Of a DNA stretch of 23,086 bases, positions 1-7,561 are shown one piece after another (positions within the stretch are counted from its first letter, which is position 1; each line of letters begins with the position of its first letter). Source of the stretch: Streptomyces rimosus subsp. rimosus. Lineage in GTDB: Bacteria > Actinomycetota > Actinomycetes > Streptomycetales > Streptomycetaceae. Under the pieces are notes generated by a model that saw only the letters and a program-made list of their open reading frames with translations, was not told where the DNA came from and ran no database searches. A program made the position numbers and the translations under genes. The stretch spans positions 1 to 23,086 of the forward strand of contig NZ_JOCQ01000128.1 in the NCBI RefSeq assembly GCF_000720725.1, read 5' to 3'.

Positions 1-51
1 CCGATGGTACTGCAGGGGGGACCCTGTGGGAGAGTAGGACGCCGCCGAACA
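1..51 (+). rRNA. rrf: 5S ribosomal RNA, 3' end (partial)
   Basis: The first 51 bases match the 3' part of a Streptomyces 5S rRNA, including the conserved stretch around GGGAGAGTAGGACGCCGCCG (positions 28-47), which closes helix I. The 5' two-thirds lies outside the window. A strong terminator hairpin follows immediately, so this is the end of an rrn operon transcribed rightward. The exact 3' end (about 50-52) is inferred from the expected pairing with the missing 5' end. Confidence 0.9.
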
Positions 52-63
52 ATTTTTGTGGGA

Positions 64-92
64 AGCCCCGCACCGTATGGTGCGGGGCTTTT
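64..92 (+). terminator. rRNA operon terminator
   Basis: A perfect 11-bp stem (AGCCCCGCACC at 64-74 pairing with 79-89) with a GTAT loop is followed by a short T run (89-92). It sits about 13 bases after the 5S rRNA end and has the form of an intrinsic terminator. Confidence 0.9.
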
Positions 93-253
93 CCGCGTTC
101 TGGGGCACTTCCTCCGGGGCGCCGGCGGCCGCAGGTCGCTTTTCCGGTGGTTATCGGGTGGTATCCGGACAGGGGCCCCGCGGTGTGGCGAACTGTAGTG
201 GCCAGGTAAGGTCAGGGGGCATCGTCGGTACGTTCCCCACAGGAGGCCCCCGG

Positions 254-862
254 GTGGAGGTCCAGGAGACGCGCGTCCAGACGGATCGTGTCCTCACCAT
301 CCCGAACATTCTGAGCATGGCTCGTCTCGTCGGCGTGCCGGTGTTCCTGTGGTTGATCCTGTGGAAGGAGTTCGGCGGCCCGGACACCAAGTACTGGGCG
401 CTGCTGGTACTGGCGCTCAGCGGCGTCAGCGACTACCTCGACGGCAAGCTGGCCCGCCGCTGGAACCAGATCAGCAGCCTCGGCCGGATCCTCGACCCGG
501 CCGCCGACCGGCTGTACATCCTCTCCACGCTCGTCGGCCTGACCTGGCGCGGAATCCTTCCGCTGTGGGTCACCGCGGCGCTGCTGGCGAGGGAACTGAT
601 GCTGCTGATCGCGGTCGCCGCCCTCGCCCGCCACAAGTACGGCCCGCCCCAGGTGAACTTCCTGGGGAAGGCGGCTACATTCAACTTGATGTACGCCTTC
701 CCGTTGCTGCTGCTCAGCGACGGAGAAGGCTGGCTCCACACGCTCGCTGCGATTTTCGGATGGGCGTTCGCCGGATGGGGTACAGCACTGTACTGGTGGG
801 CAGGGATCCTCTATGTGGTCCAGGTCCGCCGACTCATCAAGGCGGACAACAAGGCCGGCTGA
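254..862 (+). CDS. CDP-alcohol phosphatidyltransferase, cardiolipin-synthase-like
   Basis: This 202-residue integral membrane enzyme should transfer a phosphatidyl group from a CDP-lipid to an alcohol acceptor. The family signature is complete: D60, D63-G64, A67-R68, G77, D81 and D85 (D-x2-D-G-x2-A-R-x8-G-x3-D-x3-D), which binds metal and CDP. About five or six hydrophobic segments follow from residue 26. The GTG start at 254 is chosen because AGGAGG lies at 241-246; the frame is open further upstream into the post-rRNA region, but that part looks non-coding. By position (upstream of the mannose-1-phosphate guanylyltransferase gene) it corresponds to the S. coelicolor eukaryotic-like cardiolipin synthase SCO1389 and M. 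tuberculosis pgsA2. The acceptor (phosphatidylglycerol or glycerol-3-phosphate) cannot be read from sequence alone. A hairpin follows, so it may be transcribed on its own. Confidence 0.9.
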   Translation: MEVQETRVQTDRVLTIPNILSMARLVGVPVFLWLILWKEFGGPDTKYWALLVLALSGVSDYLDGKLARRWNQISSLGRILDPAADRLYILSTLVGLTWRGILPLWVTAALLARELMLLIAVAALARHKYGPPQVNFLGKAATFNLMYAFPLLLLSDGEGWLHTLAAIFGWAFAGWGTALYWWAGILYVVQVRRLIKADNKAG

Positions 863-873
863 TCCCGCCGTAC

Positions 874-899
874 CGGCACCTGGCCGAAACCAGGTGCCG
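874..899 (+). terminator. Hairpin terminator after the phosphatidyltransferase gene
   Basis: A perfect 10-bp stem (CGGCACCTGG at 874-883 with 890-899) has a CCGAAA loop and starts 12 bases after the stop codon. There is no T tract, as is common for Streptomyces terminators. It separates this gene from the one starting at 977. Confidence 0.65.
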
Positions 900-976
900 A
901 GGGCGCAGACCGATAAGTCTCACGGACGGGTGAAGTCGGCAAGACCGTCGTCTCTTTCGAGGAGGACGCTTCCGAC

Positions 977-3472
977 ATGAAGGCCGTTGTGATGGCCGGC
1001 GGCGAAGGCACCCGTCTTCGCCCCATGACGTCGAGTATGCCCAAGCCGCTGCTGCCGGTGGCCAACCGGCCGATCATGGAGCATGTGCTGCGGCTGCTGA
1101 AACGGCATGGACTCAGTGAGACCGTGGTGACCGTGCAATTCCTGGCGTCCCTCGTCAGGAACTACTTCGGTGACGGCGAAGAGCTCGACATGGAGCTCAC
1201 CTACGCCAACGAGGAAAAGCCGCTGGGAACCGCCGGCAGCGTGAAGAACGCCGAGGAGGCGCTTCGCGACGACGCTTTCCTCGTGATCTCCGGCGACGCG
1301 CTCACCGACTTCGATCTCACCGACCTGATCCGCTTCCACAAGGAGAAGGGCGCGCTCGTCACCGTCTGCCTCACGAGGGTCCCCAACCCCCTGGAATTCG
1401 GCATCACGATTGTCGATGAGGACGGCAAGGTCGAGCGATTCCTTGAGAAGCCCACCTGGGGCCAGGTCTTCTCCGACACGGTGAACACGGGCATCTACGT
1501 CATGGAGCCCGAAGTATTCGACTATGTGGAACCCGACGTCCCGGTGGACTGGTCGGGTGATGTCTTCCCGCAGCTGATGAAGGAGGGCAAGCCGGTCTAC
1601 GGCTATGTCGCCGAGGGCTACTGGGAAGACGTGGGCACCCACGAGAGCTATGTGAAGGCCCAGGCCGACGTCCTCGAAGGCAAGGTCGACGTGGACATCG
1701 ACGGCTTCGAGATCTCGCCGGGCGTCTGGGTCGCCGAGGGCGCCGAGGTGCACCCGGACGCCGTACTGCGCGGACCGCTGTACATCGGCGACTACGCGAA
1801 GGTCGAGGCCGGCGCCGAACTGCGCGAGCACACCATCGTGGGCTCCAACGTCGTCGTCAAGAGCGGCGCCTTCCTGCACAAGGCCGTCGTGCACGACAAC
1901 GTGTACATCGGCCAGCAGAGCAACCTGCGCGGCTGTGTGATCGGCAAGAACACCGACATCATGCGGGCGGCGCGGATCGAGGACGGCGCCGTCATCGGCG
2001 ACGAGTGCCTCGTCGGTGAGGAATCGATTGTTCAGGGCAATGTACGGGTCTACCCGTTCAAGACCATCGAAGCCGGCGCGTTCGTCAACACCTCGGTGAT
2101 CTGGGAGTCCCGCGGCCAGGCGCACCTGTTCGGCGCGCGCGGCGTGTCCGGCATCCTGAACGTCGAGATCACCCCCGAGGTGGCGGTACGCCTCGCCGGC
2201 GCGTACGCCACGACCCTGAAGAAGGGCTCCACGGTCACCATCGCCCGTGACCACTCCCGCGGCGCGCGGGCACTCAAACGCGCGATGATCTCCGCGCTCC
2301 AGGCCAGCGCCATCGATGTACGGGACGTGGAGAACGTGCCGCTGCCGGTCGCCCGGCAGCAGACGGCCCGCGGCAGCGCGGGCGGGATCGTGGTCCGTAC
2401 GACACCCGGCGTACCGGACTCCGTCGACATCATGTTCCTGGACGAGCGGGGCGCCGACCTCTCCCTCGCGGGCCAGCGCAAGCTGGACCGGGTCTACGCG
2501 CGCCAGGAGTACCGCAGGGCCTTCCCCGGCGAGATCGGCGACCTGCACTTCCCCTCCAGCGTCTACGACTCGTACACCGGGTCGCTGCTCAGGTCGCTGG
2601 ACACCGAGGGCATCGGCGAGGCGGGCCTGAAGGTGGTCGTCGACGCCTCCAACGGCAGCGCCGGCCTCGTCCTGCCGAGCCTCCTCGGGCGGCTCGGCGT
2701 CGACTCGCTCACCATCAACCCCGGCCTGGACGAGTCCCGGCCGACCGAGACGGCCGACGCCCGGCGCGCCGGGCTGGTCCGGCTCGGGGAGATCGTGGCC
2801 TCCGCGCGGGCGGCCTTCGGGGTGCGGTTCGACCCGGTCGGCGAGCGGCTGTCGCTGGTGGACGAGCGCGGCCGGATCATCGAGGACGACCGGGCGCTGC
2901 TGGTCATGCTCGACCTGGTGGCCGCCGAACGGCGCAGCGGCCGGGTGGCGCTGCCGGTGACCACGACCCGTATCGCGGAGCAGGTGGCCGCGTACCACGG
3001 TACGCAGGTGGAGTGGACGACCACCTCGCCCGACGACCTGACCCGGGTGGGGCGCGCGGACGACACCATCTTCGGCGGTGACGGCCGGGGCGGCTTCATC
3101 GTGCCGGAGTTCAGCAGCGTCTTCGACGGCGCGGCGGCGTTCGTGCGGCTGATCGGGCTGGTGGCGCGTACGCAGCTCACGCTCAGCCAGATCGACGCGC
3201 GGATCCCGCGGGCCCATGTGCTCAAGCGGGACCTGGCCACGCCGTGGGCGGTCAAGGGCCTGGTCATGCGCCATGTGGTGGAAGCCGCGGGCGACCGGTC
3301 GGTGGACACGACGGACGGCGTACGGGTCGTGGAGGCCGACGGGCGCTGGGTGCTGGTGCTGCCGGACCCGGCGGAGGCCGTCACCCATCTGTGGGCGGAG
3401 GGCCCGGACGACGCCTCGGCCCAGCAGCTGCTGGACGAGTGGTCCGCCGTGGTGGACAGCGCCGGCCGCTGA
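977..3472 (+). CDS. Mannose-1-phosphate guanylyltransferase with degenerate phosphomannomutase-like domain
   Basis: This is an 831-residue three-part protein. Residues 1-235 form a nucleotidyltransferase (Rossmann-like) domain with the signature GGEGTRLRP at 8-16 and PKPLLPV at 22-28, which bind nucleotide and sugar phosphate. Residues about 245-375 form a left-handed beta-helix of hexapeptide repeats. The rest resembles phosphoglucomutase/phosphomannomutase. The expected product is GDP-mannose from mannose-1-phosphate and GTP, feeding polyprenyl-phosphate-mannose and protein or lipid mannosylation; related S. coelicolor genes are called ManC. The mutase half looks catalytically dead: the phosphoserine loop TASHNP is replaced by RTTPGVPDS (474-482), the metal loop DGDGDR by DPVGER (619-624), the sugar loop GE-x-SGH by GGDGRGG (700-706), and the phosphate loop R-x-SGTEP by LPDPAEA (795-801). 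The ATG at 977 is preceded by GAGGAGG. Mannose versus glucose specificity is inferred from context. Confidence 0.88.
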   Translation: MKAVVMAGGEGTRLRPMTSSMPKPLLPVANRPIMEHVLRLLKRHGLSETVVTVQFLASLVRNYFGDGEELDMELTYANEEKPLGTAGSVKNAEEALRDDAFLVISGDALTDFDLTDLIRFHKEKGALVTVCLTRVPNPLEFGITIVDEDGKVERFLEKPTWGQVFSDTVNTGIYVMEPEVFDYVEPDVPVDWSGDVFPQLMKEGKPVYGYVAEGYWEDVGTHESYVKAQADVLEGKVDVDIDGFEISPGVWVAEGAEVHPDAVLRGPLYIGDYAKVEAGAELREHTIVGSNVVVKSGAFLHKAVVHDNVYIGQQSNLRGCVIGKNTDIMRAARIEDGAVIGDECLVGEESIVQGNVRVYPFKTIEAGAFVNTSVIWESRGQAHLFGARGVSGILNVEITPEVAVRLAGAYATTLKKGSTVTIARDHSRGARALKRAMISALQASAIDVRDVENVPLPVARQQTARGSAGGIVVRTTPGVPDSVDIMFLDERGADLSLAGQRKLDRVYARQEYRRAFPGEIGDLHFPSSVYDSYTGSLLRSLDTEGIGEAGLKVVVDASNGSAGLVLPSLLGRLGVDSLTINPGLDESRPTETADARRAGLVRLGEIVASARAAFGVRFDPVGERLSLVDERGRIIEDDRALLVMLDLVAAERRSGRVALPVTTTRIAEQVAAYHGTQVEWTTTSPDDLTRVGRADDTIFGGDGRGGFIVPEFSSVFDGAAAFVRLIGLVARTQLTLSQIDARIPRAHVLKRDLATPWAVKGLVMRHVVEAAGDRSVDTTDGVRVVEADGRWVLVLPDPAEAVTHLWAEGPDDASAQQLLDEWSAVVDSAGR

Positions 3473-3479
3473 GCCCGGC

Positions 3480-3552
3480 CGGCCGGACGTGAGCGCGTCC
3501 GGCCGTCCCGTGGCCCCACCGGCGTGCCGCGATTCGGCACGCCGGTGGGGCC
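3480..3552 (+). terminator. Double hairpin terminator
   Basis: Two hairpins follow the guanylyltransferase stop codon. The first has a 10-bp stem (3480-3489 with 3496-3505). The second has a perfect 18-bp stem (3512-3529 with 3535-3552) and a CGATT loop. The second is among the strongest hairpins in the window and should isolate the downstream DUF881 operon from read-through. Confidence 0.8.
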
Positions 3553-3591
3553 ATTGGGAGACTGCGCCGCCGACGTGCGACGATGTGCGGC

Positions 3592-4506
3592 ATGTCGCAG
3601 CAGCGCCCCGATCGGAGCACCCCCCACCAGGCCTCGCGCCCCGATGCCTCGATGTCGCTGCTGACCAACGTCATGGACCACGCCCTGGACGACGGGTACG
3701 CGGAAGCGGCGGCGCGCAAGAGCGAGGCGGGGGTGCGTGGCCTTCCCCGTACGCTGCGGGCGAAGTTGGGGCTGGCCGCGGGCCTGGTGCTCGCCGCGGT
3801 GGTGGTGACGGTCGGCGCCGCCCAGGCGCGGATATCGGCGCCCACCCTGGCCAAGGAGCGCGAGGAGCTGATCAGCCGTATCGAGCACGGCACGGCCGAC
3901 GCCGACGCGGTGCAGAAGCGTGTCGACAAGCTCCGCGACGACGTGGGCGCCATCCAGCGCGAGGCGCTGCGCAAGCACGGCGGCGACAAGGCCGAGCTGC
4001 TCGCGCTGCTGTCGGGCTCGACCCAGGTGACCGGCCCCGGAGTGAAGCTCGTCGTCGACGACGCGAAGTCGGCGCAGTCCAGTGGCGGCGGCCCGCGCGA
4101 GAGCAGTGGTTTCTCGGACACCGGGCGGCTGCGTGACCGCGATCTGCAGCGGGTCGTCAACGGCCTCTGGGCGTCCGGCGCCGAGGCCGTCTCCGTCAAC
4201 GGGCAGCGGCTCACGTCCCTCTCGGCGATCAGAGCCGCCGGAGAGGCCATACTGGTCGACAACAAACCGCTGGTGCCGCCGTACACGGTGCTGGCGGTGG
4301 GGGACGGGCAGAAGCTCGCCACCGCGTTCCAGGACAGTGCGGACGGTCAGTACTTGCACGTACTGCAGAAGAACTACGGGATCCGTACGAAGATTTCCGC
4401 CGAGAACGGGGTCACGCTGCCGCCCGCGCCCAGTTTGATCGTACGTACAGCACAGCCGAAGGCCGGTGCCCAGGGCGGCACCGACACAGGGAAGGGCACA
4501 TCGTGA
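3592..4506 (+). CDS. DUF881 membrane-anchored coiled-coil protein (first copy)
   Basis: This 304-residue protein has an N-terminal cytoplasmic part (1-55), one membrane segment (about 59-78), a predicted coiled coil (about 85-130) and a DUF881 domain outside the membrane with the family pattern VTGPGVKLVVDD followed by LQRVVNGLWASGAEAVSVNG. Molecular function is unknown. It corresponds to M. tuberculosis Rv1823 and the B. subtilis YlxW/YlxX family. The gene overlaps the next one by four bases (GTGA), so translation is probably coupled. ATG 3592 is preferred over ATG 3583 because the protein then begins MSQQ; neither has a clear Shine-Dalgarno. A weak -10-like GACGAT at 3579-3584 would allow a leaderless transcript, which is speculative. 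Confidence 0.88.
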   Translation: MSQQRPDRSTPHQASRPDASMSLLTNVMDHALDDGYAEAAARKSEAGVRGLPRTLRAKLGLAAGLVLAAVVVTVGAAQARISAPTLAKEREELISRIEHGTADADAVQKRVDKLRDDVGAIQREALRKHGGDKAELLALLSGSTQVTGPGVKLVVDDAKSAQSSGGGPRESSGFSDTGRLRDRDLQRVVNGLWASGAEAVSVNGQRLTSLSAIRAAGEAILVDNKPLVPPYTVLAVGDGQKLATAFQDSADGQYLHVLQKNYGIRTKISAENGVTLPPAPSLIVRTAQPKAGAQGGTDTGKGTS

Positions 4507-4835
4507 TCGCCGTACTGGGCCTCATCGTGGGAGTCGTGGTCGGACTTGTGGTCCGACCCGTGGTGCCGACGGTGGTCGAGCCCTACCTGCCGATCGCTGT
4601 CGTCGCGGCGCTGGACGCCGTCTTCGGCGGTCTGCGCGCGATGCTGGACGGCATCTTCGACGACAAGGTCTTCGTCGTCTCGTTCCTGTCCAACGTGGTG
4701 GTCGCCGCGCTCATCGTCTTCCTCGGGGACAAGCTCGGCGTCGGCGCCCAACTGTCCACCGGTGTGGTCGTCGTACTGGGCATCCGCATCTTCTCCAACG
4801 CCGCGGCCATCCGCCGGCACGTCTTCAGGGCCTGA
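4503..4835 (+). CDS. sbp: Small basic protein Sbp (DUF1290)
   Basis: This 110-residue membrane protein has about three hydrophobic segments (roughly 2-20, 60-77 and 82-95) and a conserved middle with the features YLPIAVVAALDAVFGGLR and a basic C-terminus (IRRHVFRA). It matches the Sbp/DUF1290 family (Rv1824; B. subtilis sbp, located just before ftsA). The biochemical role is unknown. The GTG start overlaps the end of the first DUF881 gene by four bases, and its stop codon shares one base with the start of the second DUF881 gene. The three therefore form one translation unit and probably one membrane complex. Confidence 0.88.
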   Translation: MIAVLGLIVGVVVGLVVRPVVPTVVEPYLPIAVVAALDAVFGGLRAMLDGIFDDKVFVVSFLSNVVVAALIVFLGDKLGVGAQLSTGVVVVLGIRIFSNAAAIRRHVFRA

Positions 4836-5788
4836 TGCCGATGGGTACCGACGAGAACCCCGGGCGGGACGGTACGGCGCCGGAGCCCGGCCGGGCCCCG
4901 GAGGAGCCCCGTACGGCGCGGTCCGCGGGCACGGACCGGCCCGCCGACCGCCGGCCGATGCCGCCGGAGAGCAGCGCGGCGGACCGTAAGGCCGACGGGG
5001 GACACGCCGCGGGCGGGGCGCCGGACGGTACGGAACCGGCCACGGAGCCCGGCGCGCCCGGGCCGGCGATGACCGGACGGCAGCGTCTGGTGGCCGGTCT
5101 GTGGCCGCCGCGGCTGACCCGTGCCCAACTGATCGTCGCCCTGCTGCTGTTCATTCTCGGACTCGGCCTGGCAATTCAGGTACGTTCCACCAGTGACAGC
5201 AGTGCACTACGGGGCGCGCGACAGGAGGACCTGGTGCGCATCCTGGATGAATTGGACAACCGTTCGCAGCGCCTGACGGATGAACAGCGCAGGCTGGAAG
5301 GTCAGAAGACCGAGCTGGAGAACAGCTCGGACCAGGCCGAGGAGGCCCGTAAGCAGACCGTGGAGAAGGAGCAGCAGCTCGGCGTGCTGGCGGGGACGGT
5401 GGCGGCGCAGGGGCCGGGCATCAACCTCACCATCAACGACCCGACGCACTCCGTCGAGGCGGACAAACTCCTGGACACCATTCAGGAGTTGCGGGCGGCC
5501 GGGGCCGAGGCCGTCCAGATCAACGACGTACGGATCGTGGCCGGTTCGTACGTCTCGGACGTCCGGGGCGGCGTGGAGGTGGACGGCAAGCGGGTCGCCC
5601 AGCCGTACCGCTTCAAGGTGATCGGCAAGCCCGAGGACCTGGAGCCCGCGCTGAACATCCCGGGCGGAGTGGTGCAGACTTTGGAAAAGGAGCAGGCCAC
5701 AGTGTCGGTGAGCCGTGACGAGAAGATCATTGTGGATGCCTTGCGAGAGGCGAAGCGGCCTGACTACGCTCGGTCGTCATCGCGGTGA
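4835..5788 (+). CDS. DUF881 membrane-anchored coiled-coil protein (second copy)
   Basis: This 317-residue protein (Rv1825-like) has a long, disordered, Pro/Glu/Arg-rich cytoplasmic tail (1-90), one membrane segment (about 98-115), a charged coiled coil (about 125-182) and a DUF881 domain. The DUF881 domain carries the pattern VAAQGPGINLTINDP and then IQELRAAGAEAVQINDVR, parallel to the first copy. The ATG at 4835 overlaps the sbp stop; ATG 4841 is an alternative start. The two DUF881 proteins differ mainly in the cytoplasmic tail, which suggests a heteromeric pair facing the cell exterior with different cytoplasmic partners. That last point is inference. Confidence 0.87.
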   Translation: MPMGTDENPGRDGTAPEPGRAPEEPRTARSAGTDRPADRRPMPPESSAADRKADGGHAAGGAPDGTEPATEPGAPGPAMTGRQRLVAGLWPPRLTRAQLIVALLLFILGLGLAIQVRSTSDSSALRGARQEDLVRILDELDNRSQRLTDEQRRLEGQKTELENSSDQAEEARKQTVEKEQQLGVLAGTVAAQGPGINLTINDPTHSVEADKLLDTIQELRAAGAEAVQINDVRIVAGSYVSDVRGGVEVDGKRVAQPYRFKVIGKPEDLEPALNIPGGVVQTLEKEQATVSVSRDEKIIVDALREAKRPDYARSSSR

Positions 5789-5978
5789 GCGGGCCACGAA
5801 TGGGTACGGCCCGGGTCGGGCATGAGGTAGCGGGGGGTCGGCGCACCGTACGGGTGGTGCGTGGTGGAAACTGTGTGGAGGCCACGGACGTTCACCGGAT
5901 GTCCGGATCGGCCGGTGTGTGCATCGAGGGTTCGTCCTGCCCCACGGGCGGGTCTGTTTCGTTCAAGGGGAATCGCCC

Positions 5979-6743
5979 GTGAAGTTGTTTGCAAAGCTGT
6001 TCGGCAAGAGCGCACGCCAGGAGGGCGGCACCGGCTCGGCGAAGCACCGCGCCCCGCGCCAGCCCGAGGAGAGCGGCGCCGCTCAGGAGCGCCCGCTCTT
6101 CCGTGACCAGGTCGGCGCGCCCGGCGCCGGTTCTGTTGACCCCTCCGTGTCCGGCCGCATAGGTTCCCAGGGACCGTCGGCCGCGAACACGGGTGGAGGG
6201 GTTTCCTTGCCGGTCTGTACGAGGTGCGGTCACCGCAACGCCGAGGCGAGCCGGTTCTGCTCCAACTGCGGAGCGCCGCTGCGCCCCGGCGCGCAGCCGG
6301 AGCGTGCCTCCGAGACGACCTCGACCATCTCCATCTCGGGGCTGGAGGCCTACGACGCGGAGACGACGGGGCAGACGGCGATCCCGTCGCTGTCCCCCGA
6401 GGCGCAGGCGGCCGTCGAGGCGCTGCCGATGGGCTCGGCCCTGCTGGTCGTGCGCCGCGGTCCGAATTCGGGCAGCCGCTTCCTGCTGGACGGCGACCTG
6501 ACGACGGCCGGCCGCCACCCGCAGAGCGACATCTTCCTGGACGACGTGACGGTCTCGCGTCGCCATGTGGAGTTCCGCCGCGGCCAGGACGGCACCTTCA
6601 CCGTCGCCGACGTCGGCAGCCTGAACGGCACCTACGTCAACCGGGAGCGGATCGACTCGGTCCTGCTCGCCAACGGTGACGAGGTGCAGATCGGCAAGTT
6701 CCGGCTGGTCTTCTACGCGAGCCAGCGGGGCGTCGGCTTCTGA
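5979..6743 (+). CDS. garA: GarA/OdhI-type FHA phospho-switch protein with N-terminal zinc ribbon
   Basis: This 254-residue protein ends in an FHA domain (about 150-245) with the canonical phosphothreonine-binding residues: G-R-H at 178-180, S-R-R-H at 193-196 and G-S-L-N-G-T-Y at 213-219. The ETTS motif at 112-115 is the phosphorylation site of mycobacterial GarA and corynebacterial OdhI, where PknB/PknG phosphorylation causes the FHA domain to bind its own tail and release metabolic enzymes (2-oxoglutarate dehydrogenase/decarboxylase, glutamate dehydrogenase). Unlike the short mycobacterial protein, this one has a lysine-rich amphipathic start (MKLFAKLFGK) and a zinc ribbon with Cys 80, 83, 94 and 97 (CxxC-x10-CxxC). 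The GTG at 5979 is chosen for AAGGGGA at 5965-5971; an in-frame ATG at 5919 has no good ribosome site. It forms an operon with the regulator 17 bases downstream. Confidence 0.92.
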   Translation: MKLFAKLFGKSARQEGGTGSAKHRAPRQPEESGAAQERPLFRDQVGAPGAGSVDPSVSGRIGSQGPSAANTGGGVSLPVCTRCGHRNAEASRFCSNCGAPLRPGAQPERASETTSTISISGLEAYDAETTGQTAIPSLSPEAQAAVEALPMGSALLVVRRGPNSGSRFLLDGDLTTAGRHPQSDIFLDDVTVSRRHVEFRRGQDGTFTVADVGSLNGTYVNRERIDSVLLANGDEVQIGKFRLVFYASQRGVGF

Positions 6744-6760
6744 CCGGCCAAGGAAGGCAT

Positions 6761-7507
6761 ATGCACCGCACTGGGCCGGGCGGTGCCGGGTCGGCCGGCA
6801 CCGCCGCGGACGGCAAGCTGATGAGCATCGGTACGGTGCTCAACACGCTGCGCGACGAGTTCCCCGAGGTCACCATCTCCAAGATCCGTTTCTTGGAGGC
6901 CGAGGGGCTCGTCGAGCCGCGGCGTACCCCGTCCGGCTACCGCAAATTCAGCCCGGACGACGTGGCCCGGCTGGCGTCCGTCCTGCGGATGCAGCGTGAT
7001 CACTATCTTCCGCTGAAAGTGATCCGCGAGCACCTCGACGCCGTGGCGCGCGGTGAGCAGGTGCAGCTGCCGGCGCCCGCCGCGCCCGCGGGGGAGCTGT
7101 TCGAGGGGCTGGGCGAGCCGGCCGGTGACCGGCCCACGGTCACCCGTATCGGCCGGGCGGAGCTGCTGGCCGCCGCGGAGGTCGAGGAGGCCGAGCTCGC
7201 CGACTGGGAGTCGTACGGGCTCATCGTCCCGGACGACGGGGGCGGCTACGACATCGAGGCCGTCACGGTCGCCAAACTCGTCGCCGAGCTGGGGCGCTTC
7301 GGTCTGGAGCCGCGCCATCTGCGGACGGTGAAGGCGGCGGCCGAGCGGGAGGCCAATCTGGTCGAACAGGTCGTGGCGCCGCTGCGCCGCCACCGCAATC
7401 CGCAGACCAGGCAGCATGCCGAGACCACGGCCAGGGAACTGGCCACGCTGTCCGTACGGCTGCACGCCGCACTGGTCCAGTCCGCCCTGCGCGTCCGCCT
7501 GACGTGA
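6761..7507 (+). CDS. ftsR: MerR-like transcriptional regulator FtsR (Rv1828 type)
   Basis: This 248-residue regulator has a winged-helix MerR-like DNA-binding domain at about 21-95 (features MSIGTVLNTL, KIRFLEAEGLVEPRR, GYRKFSPDDVARL). A second globular domain at about 120-225 is typical of the Rv1828/FtsR family and is not a metal-binding tail. In Corynebacterium glutamicum the orthologue FtsR activates ftsZ, linking this gene to cell division. The start at 6761 is supported by AGGAAGG at 6751-6757; an internal ATG at 6821 begins the conserved domain. It follows the FHA gene by 17 bases and is probably co-transcribed with it. Confidence 0.9.
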   Translation: MHRTGPGGAGSAGTAADGKLMSIGTVLNTLRDEFPEVTISKIRFLEAEGLVEPRRTPSGYRKFSPDDVARLASVLRMQRDHYLPLKVIREHLDAVARGEQVQLPAPAAPAGELFEGLGEPAGDRPTVTRIGRAELLAAAEVEEAELADWESYGLIVPDDGGGYDIEAVTVAKLVAELGRFGLEPRHLRTVKAAAEREANLVEQVVAPLRRHRNPQTRQHAETTARELATLSVRLHAALVQSALRVRLT

Positions 7508-7548
7508 GCAATGGGTGGCCCGACTACCCAAACCGGCCGGGCACGTCC

Positions 7549-7561
7549 TAGGGTTGCTGTG
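7549..7561 (+). promoter_or_regulatory. Leaderless-type promoter -10 of the bifunctional nuclease gene
   Basis: TAGGGT at 7549-7554 fits the actinobacterial -10 consensus TANNNT. Its last base lies six bases before the GTG start at 7561, so transcription would begin at or near the start codon. There is no Shine-Dalgarno between the two, which agrees with a leaderless transcript. No convincing -35 is visible. Confidence 0.55.

Noticed and set aside
920..3388. An 822-codon open frame on the minus strand opposite the guanylyltransferase gene
   Set aside because: Same cause: the opposite strand encodes a protein with clear motifs, and this translation is low-complexity and unlike any family.
5836..5860. 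Hairpin-like GCACC/GGTGC pairing upstream of garA
   Set aside because: Five-base stem in GC-rich sequence; no promoter or T tract nearby to support a regulatory role.
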